Origin: Plantago ovata
Taxonomy: Eukaryota; Streptophyta; Magnoliopsida; Lamiales; Plantaginaceae
Direction of reading: 5' to 3'
Assembly: GCA_028274465.1 (NCBI GenBank)
Contig: CM051455.1
Location: forward strand, 116,907,547-116,971,546
Length of the DNA stretch: 64,000 nt
Made by a program: the position numbers and the translations under genes. Each line of letters starts with the position of its first letter. Positions within the stretch are counted from its first letter, which is position 1. Below, one piece after another: positions 57,499-64,000 of the stretch. The notes beneath the pieces were generated by a model, which searched no databases, had not been told where the DNA came from, and worked only from the letters and a program-made list of their open reading frames with translations.

Positions 57499-59116
57499 CT
57501 AGATCCAAAGCTACTCATGAACTTGCTGAAGAAGCAACTGTCGTAGAAGTAGAATCATTGTTCTCTTGCTTTGTTTCAGAAATTGAACCTAAAACCATAG
57601 AAGAAGCTTTAAAGCATTCTGAATGGATAAAGGCAATGCAAGAAGAACTGGATCAATTCGAAAGAAACAAAGTCTGGAAACTTGTACCACTTGCTGAAGG
57701 CAAGAAAGCTATTGGTACAAAGTGGGTGTTCAAAAACAAGCTGAGTGAGTCTGGTGAAGTAACAAGAAATAAAGCACGTTTAGTTGCTCAAGGTTACTGT
57801 CAGACTGAAGGATTGGACTATGATGAGTCTTATGCACCAGTTGCAAGATTGGATGCAATTAGGCTTTTCTTAGCCTTTGCAGCTCACAATGACTTCATTG
57901 TTTAACAAATGGATGTTAAAAGTGCATTCTTGAATGGTGAACTTGCTGAAGAAGTCTACTTAGAACAACCCCTGGCTTTGAACTTCCCTCAGAAATCAAG
58001 ATGGTATACAAGCTTCAGAAAGTTGTATATGGTCTAAAGCAAGCACCAAGAGCATGGTATGATACCTTGGCTAAGTTCTTGCTGGAAAATGGTTTCAAGA
58101 AAGGTGAAGTTGACAAAACATTATTTACCATGAACCATGATGGTAAAATACTCTTAGTTCAAATTTATGTGGATGACATAATTTTTGGATCTAAGGACAA
58201 GCAACTTTGTGATGATTTTGCCAAACTCATGACAAACAAGTTTGAAATGAGTATGATGGGAAAATTGAATTATTTCCTAGGATTGCAAGTCAAGCAACTC
58301 AAAGATGGAATATTCATAAATCAAGCAAAGTATGCAAAAGAAATGCTCATAAAGTTTAAGATCAAAGAGGAAGAGAAACCTGAAAAGATCCCTATGAGTG
58401 TTGGTACCAAATTGGGCTATACTAAAGAAGATAAAAGTGTTGAAGAACACAAGTATAGGAAGATCATTGGTTCCTTGTTGTATTTAACAGCAAGTAGACC
58501 TGACATTCAGTATGTTGTTTGTGTGTGTGCAAGATTCCAATCTGATCCAAGAGAATCACACTACAAAAAGGCAATCAAGATACTGAAATATGTCAAACGT
58601 ACAATCAATGTTGGATTATGGTATCCTAAAGATTCTAGACTAGAATTGGTTGGTTATTCTGATGCTGATCATGGAGGATCAACTCTTGATAGAAAAAGTA
58701 CCTCTGGAACTTGTCAGTTTTTCGGTACTAGATTAATATCATAGTTCAGCAAGAAGCAAACCTGTGTTGCCAATTCATCCAATGAATCTGAATACATTGC
58801 AGCTGGTTGTTGCACAGCTCAAATCCTATGGATCCAGCAACAATGAAGAGATTATGGTATTTCTGCAAAGAAAACACCAATCTTTTGTGATAATACAAGT
58901 GCTATTGCTATCACGCAAAATCCTAAGTTTCACTCTAGGACTAAGCACATTGATATTACACATCATTTCATTAGAGATCATGTGGAAAAAGGATATATTG
59001 AGGTTGTGAAAGTAGGTACTGATGATCAACTTGCTGACATCTTTACCAAGCCCCTACCAGATAATAGGTTCGCAATGCTAAGGTATAAACTTGGATTGAT
59101 TGAACTACCTCAATAA
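57489..59116 (+). pseudogene. SIRE-type reverse transcriptase and RNase H (fossil)
   Basis: Reverse transcriptase motifs [50 protein letters not shown] and VQIYVDDIIFGS, then RNase H landmarks (GYSDADHGG, KHIDITHHF, DIFTKPLPDNRF) up to about 59116. Copia type throughout. Broken at a few places. Confidence 0.85.
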
Positions 59117-60021
59117 AGGATACATTTGGCAGAATGCTGAAACAGGTATTCAGCAAGCCAAAGTATTCTTACTTAAAAGCTCCGTCTACTAATTTCTTCT
59201 AAGAAATGATAGATCACTACATGTTTGCTGAAACAGGCATTCAGCAAGTAATTCCTTCAAAACGGGTATTTGTTAGGAAACTTGATGACTTGCTGAGACA
59301 GGCACTCAGTAAGAGAAAAACCTTAAGGATTGTTGAAACAGGCATTCAGACAATCAAAGATACTGAAACAAGTATTCAAGTATCAAGGGAATATTCTGAG
59401 ACGGGAAGTCAGAAAAAGAGCAAAACTCATTTCTCAGATTTTACCAAAGGATATCTCAAGTACAAAAGAATTTACTGATACGGGAACTCAGAAATATCTT
59501 TTAAACTTAAGAAAATATGAGATATCTAACTAAGGGGTAACTTTCAGCAAGTATCTAGGCTATTAATGCAAACTCGCTGAAAAGATTCTTGTCTATTTCA
59601 GCAAGCAATCTAATCCCTTAAAACTCGGTAAAATCAATTTGTGACGTTAATCGGGCACAGATAAACTCGTAATAATCATGACATGAAATACAATCGTGGC
59701 CATTGATTAAAAGGAGTTATTGATCTAACGGTTAATAAAACAAAGAGAGAGAATGCTCTGACGGTTTTAGTTATTGGGCCACTACGCATTCAATGCAAAG
59801 GCTCCACTAACGCATGTGTTTCTCTGTTTTACCCTTGCTGAGAGCTCAAATCGATTGAGTTTCTCACACATCAGAGACACTATATAAAGAAGGAGTTAGA
59901 GAAATGACAAAATTATTTAACTCACATTTCCTTTCTCTGCAAATTTTAGCCTGAATCTACTGTACCTCCGGTCAAAAAGCAAACTATCTTTTTCGTACAC
60001 ATTTTCTTCTCTATAAAAGAA
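59117..60021 (+). repeat. Non-coding zone with CTGAAACAGGCATTCAG repeats
   Basis: About six degenerate copies of CTGAAACAGGCATTCAG (outer CTGAA and TTCAG are inverted) lie between 59138 and 59490, several followed by CAAG. Beyond 59500 there is no coding signal. A TATA-like CACTATATAAAGAAGG near 59878 precedes the next ORF by about 140 bp and could be an internal promoter. Confidence 0.6.
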
Positions 60022-63000
60022 ATGGCACCAAAGAGACAGTCCTCTAAGTCCTCCAAGTCGTCTAAGGTTGACAGTGCTGAGAAACGCACTGCTCCGGTGA
60101 CTACTCCGGCATCAAACACAACGAAAGTTGTGTTGAAAAACGATAGGATATCGGAAAAACCTATGCCTCCGTCATATCTTGACACTGCAAAGTGTGAGAT
60201 GATGATGCAATGGGGTGGATTTGCAAAGGAGAAGTACATTCGATACTTCTATGAACAAGAACTCGATGATGAAAATGAAGAGGCTCTTAAATTTATCAAG
60301 CAGCAAGGCCTCATGAATTTCATATCTGGTCGCACTAAGCAAGTGAGCATGTTGGACACAATGGAGTTCTACAATAATGCAGAAATCCAGTCCCTTACTG
60401 ATAGTAAAGGAGTCACTGAAAAAGTGACCTGTACTACAGTTCAGAACATGCAAATCGTCCTGAAATGGACTGATTTAGCGGAAATCTTTCAGATTCCAAC
60501 CACTGGAACTGAAGATGACGTCACTGCCACTGACGAAGAAATTGAAGCTTTCTACAGTGACGTCAGTAATGAGAAAATGAAGAAATGAGAGATTGCTCCC
60601 GTGACTTGGACAAAGCACGTTAAAAGGAAGCATCTCTGTCATTCACTTGGTCTAGTAGCTCTGCTACTGATAAAAGTGTTGGACTCCCAAGTCGGAGGAA
60701 TAGACCAAGTAGGCCTGAGAAGGTGGCCGCTGCTGATGCATATCCATGAAAATAAAACGGAACTTAACTGGGCTAAGTACATTTTCAACAGGCTTGTTGA
60801 TTGTGTCACTAAGTTCAAGGTAAAGGTAGAAGACAACAAGGTCTCACCTTCCTTTCCAGTTATGTATGGAATAAATATATGTTATATCCTTGAACATTTC
60901 AGGATTCAGCTGAGAAACCCATTGCCAATAAAGAAATCTGTATGCAATGTGGGAAGATCCTTCTACAAGCAGAATGTACCTAAGACTGCTGGCAAGAAAC
61001 TCGAAAAATCAAAGAAGACAACAGCTGCAAATGTTGTCAGCACAAGCCAGCAAGAAAGGTATACAACAACTGCAGATGTCACCACTCAGCAACTTAGAGA
61101 TGAAACTGCTGTAGATGGTGGTGACAAAGATGAAACTGTTGTAGATGATGATCAACAAGGTACGTTACAACAGCCGTTGCTGAAAATGCAACTACTGACG
61201 CTTCTGGGAAACTGAAGAAATCTAACAAGAAAAAGAGGAAAGCTGATGATGACACTCAGACTGCAGCGTCATCAGCAAACCTTGTACCAAAGAGGAAAAG
61301 GACAAGTAACACAAGGAAGAAAACACTGGCTCGCAAGTCAGTTCCTATTGTCCATGACCTCTCAGACAATTCCCAGACAATTGCTGAAACGCAAGTTCCA
61401 GTAGATGTTGACAAGGTAGTTACTGAAGCCTATGTCAGCAACATTGAAGTGTTTGCGGAAGCCTTCAATGATCGACTCAACGTTGATCCTTCTACTGAGA
61501 ACAGACCACAAGGAAGTGGAAATGAAATTCCTGCCCAAGTCCCAGATATCTACATTGTAGATAATCTAGATGATCAAACTCTGGAACCAGCAAGTGATAT
61601 TGCTGCTGATCTGCAAACTACGGCACTTGCTGATGCTGCTGAAAAGATGGTTGCTGAACAAGAAACTCATCAAGTTGCTGAAATCCCGGTTGCTGAAGAA
61701 CCAGTTGCTGAGACAGCAATGGTTCAAGTTCCAGAAGTTGCTGAATGAAACACAAGAAGCACTATTCAACGACGCATCTCGTGATGCTGAGAATACTGAC
61801 CCAAGTTCACCAAAGACATCAATTGACAAAGTCCAGCTTGTACTGGAAGCTATAAGCCAACAAATGGAGTTGGAGATTGAAGAATCATCCAACAAATCCA
61901 TTGATGTCTTCATGACAAGCAGTGAGCTTGGTCAAGATGCTTCTGCTCAACTTGTCATTTCAGAGACAAGGGAGATTTCTGAAACCGCGCAGCTTTCTCA
62001 AACAGAGCAAGACAAGAAGTCTGCTGAAGAAACAGTCCCAGAAAATGAAGAAACTGTTAATGCTGAAAGGACTGAGCCACAACCTGTCCTTCTTCAGCAG
62101 GTAGATAAATCAACCATCAGTAAAACTTCAAATTTTGAAACTTATTCTTTTGCTAATATTATGTTATCTCTACAGACTTCTCAAGATGCAAGTCAGATGG
62201 TTGTTGAAGCCTCTGCACCAGAATCAACACTCCCTGCTCAGCAGGTAGTTAATGTTTTTGGTAATAAAACTAAGTTTGACAGCTTAGTACTTGTATCTAA
62301 CTCAAATTTATTTCAGGATGAACAAATGGAGGATGCTACTCCAGCTCCTCAAGGAATGGAAATTGTACAACATGAGCTTGATGAATCTCAGCAGGTAATT
62401 CATGTTTCAGCCTTGAACTCTAAAGCAATTATCCAAACCTATCATAATCTAAATATCGTTCTTTTTCAGGCTCTAAAGGAGACCACTGAAGTGGTGCACA
62501 TCACTGAAGATCAACAAGTAAGTTCTGAGGAACTGTACTTGAACTTCAAAAGAACAACTTTGTCAAGAGTTGCTAAGTCCGTCAGCAACTGGCAAAGGTA
62601 CAGACGAATGGATTTCTCTGATCTCCATCTTCATCTATATAATGAGAAAAAGAGATCTTCTCTACTAAAGCTCGAGGCATTCGTTCATTCCATACTTCCT
62701 GAAGAAATGTCATATTCTCAGCAAATGAGTTCAAATCTGATTGCTCAAATCAGAGAGAATATGAAGGCAAAATTCAAGAGTGCCTCTCCAGCTGAACAAG
62801 TTGTGATGCTCAAGGGTTCATTTGTACCCGTGGTGACTGATCCCCACAAAATAAATGAGGAAGAGGGAGTAACGAGTGTTGCTTTGTACAAGCATCTCGA
62901 GCTAGTAATTCTGACTGATGATGATGAAGAGGAAGAAGATGAAAATATTCCAACTGATCCCAGTGATGATGAAGGGAAAGATTCAAAGGAAAAGAAAGAT

Positions 63001-64000
63001 GACGACGATGACAATCAAGGTCCAAGTCCTGATGCTGGTGGTTTAAAAATGACAGTTGCTGAAACTGAACCACAAGACAATCAGCAAGCTGATCAACCAC
63101 AACCTCAGCATGAATCTCAACCTGCTCCTGCTGATGCTGAAAATCAAGCACCTGTACAAGGTGCTTATACTGAAGAAGAATATGCCAGAAAGCAAGCTGC
63201 CTTGAAACATGGCAAAAGCCAACTTTCTGATGCCAAGGTCACTGATGCAAACCTTGATGATGAAGATGAATTGGATGAAGATTACCAACGCACTCTACAA
63301 AACAGTCTCTTGATCCATGCACGGCATACGCAGGATCTAGAAATTGGTCAATCTTCAGGAGTAAGACCAAAGGAAGAGCTAGACCTTTAACAGCCTTAAC
63401 TCCGTCTGGCCATTCAAAGCAATTCTCTTCTGACTCAAGATCTTCAGCAAGAGATCAAGACAATGCAAAGTCAAGAAGAAGAAGGCAAAGACAGGAAGAA
63501 AAGAGGCTGGCCAGCATTGCTATTGGCTCCGGCATCGAGTATACAAAGACCAGCAATGATGAAACCACTCAGAATGTGATCAGAAACATTCATGGTTGTT
63601 GGATCTTAAAGCTGGAAGACTTGCTGGTGAATGAGTTCTTTCCTACAGCCATTCTGAACCAAATGTTCACATGGATTGAACTCAAGGTAAAAAGGAAACA
63701 AAGGGAAGAATCCCTCCCACAAAATATTGCTGGGAGATGGTTGAATCTTGAGGTCTCAGTAAGAAGAACTGCAATTGGTAAGACTTATAGACAAGAACCA
63801 GAATTGATAAAACCACCTGGCATTGCTTATTGCTATGACCCAGTAACCAAGAAAACAAAGAAGAGACTTGGATTGATTCCTTATGAGTATTTCTATCTCA
63901 CTGCTAAGGATCAAGAAGAAGATCTTCTCTGGCTAAGAAAGATTTATCCTAAAAGCATTTCAGATACACAGCTTCTCCATGCCAACAATTGGGGCATGCA
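60022..64000 (+). pseudogene. SIRE-type extra 3' coding region (fossil), runs off the window
   Basis: Opens at 60022 (MAPKRQSSKSSKSSK). The first part (FYEQELDDENEEALKFIKQQG, TMEFYNNAEIQSLTD, later NWAKYIFNRLVDCV) resembles the putative plant transposon protein domain of extra ORFs in plant LTR elements. Then follow basic, VAE-repeat and acidic low-complexity segments, and near the end a further conserved-looking block (AYCYDPVTKKTKKRLGLIPY, about 63825). SIRE elements carry an extra ORF here, sometimes called env-like, but no signal peptide or membrane helix is visible. Several frame changes occur along the region, and three intron-like segments lie at 62101-62469. Confidence 0.6.
62101..62469 (+). 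repeat. Three intron-like in-frame segments
   Basis: 62101-62175 (75 bp), 62245-62316 (72 bp) and 62395-62469 (75 bp) each follow CAGCAG, begin GTA and end in a T-rich ACAG or TTCAG. Each is AT-rich relative to the 69-78 bp segments between them. All three lengths are multiples of three and contain no stop in the surrounding frame. Confidence 0.55.

Larger units (their letters stand above)
34789..64000 (+). mobile_element. SIRE/Maximus-type Copia with nested insertions, runs off the window
   Basis: It starts at the 5' LTR inside the LINE; the preceding AGTTG (34784-34788) is the candidate left target duplication, with the right one outside the window. Order: 5' LTR, primer site, gag, nested insert (37182-48808), rest of gag, protease, integrase, reverse transcriptase, RNase H, a non-coding repeat zone, and a long 3' coding region still running at 64000. 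Long LTRs, a coiled-coil gag and an extra 3' ORF are marks of the SIRE lineage. It is broken at several places besides the insertion. Part of the middle appears twice because of the assembly gap. Confidence 0.85.

Overview
The window is nuclear DNA of a flowering plant, most likely a eudicot: spliced plant-specific genes, Copia and Gypsy LTR retrotransposons with plant-type primer sites, a PIF/Harbinger transposon with its Myb-like partner ORF, and hAT and Stowaway MITEs. I cannot name the genus. No bacterial-type gene, CRISPR array or rRNA gene was seen.

1-14975 is the gene-bearing part. A short J-protein gene (735-1523, minus) and a four-exon gene of the plant-specific TIGR01589 family (2783-4021, minus, spliced here for the first time) lie in a host segment of about 5.35 kb (1455-6815). 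That segment was duplicated in tandem (6816-14975). The second copy received an hAT MITE, a solo Copia LTR and a PIF/Harbinger element, each checkable against its empty site in the first copy, and then lost most of its genes through deletions. 14976-18620 is sparse host DNA with a Stowaway MITE and one candidate exon.

18635-29119 is repeat-rich: a TRIM-like Gypsy derivative, a fold-back element with purine/pyrimidine arms, a Copia gag-protease ORF (minus), a TA microsatellite and a broken Tork-type Copia with both LTRs. 29120-32740 holds nothing I could identify.

32.7 kb to the end is a nest of four elements. An L1-type LINE (plus) was entered by a SIRE-type Copia (5' LTR at 34789, 3' end beyond the window). 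The Copia was entered in gag by a solo LTR (37182-48808, TSD GCCGT). The solo LTR was entered by a young Athila-type Gypsy (39634-48503, minus, TSD GTGGC) that has gag and a 3' ORF but no recognisable reverse transcriptase or integrase.

A 100-N gap at 51209-51308 separates two nearly identical stretches of about 5.15 kb (46063-51208 and 51309-56463). They are best read as unmerged overlapping contig ends, so one set of copies there is probably not real. The most unusual signal is a short motif, TTGCTGA/TCAGCAA, that saturates the SIRE-type element in coding and non-coding parts alike, followed by three intron-like in-frame segments in its 3' ORF.
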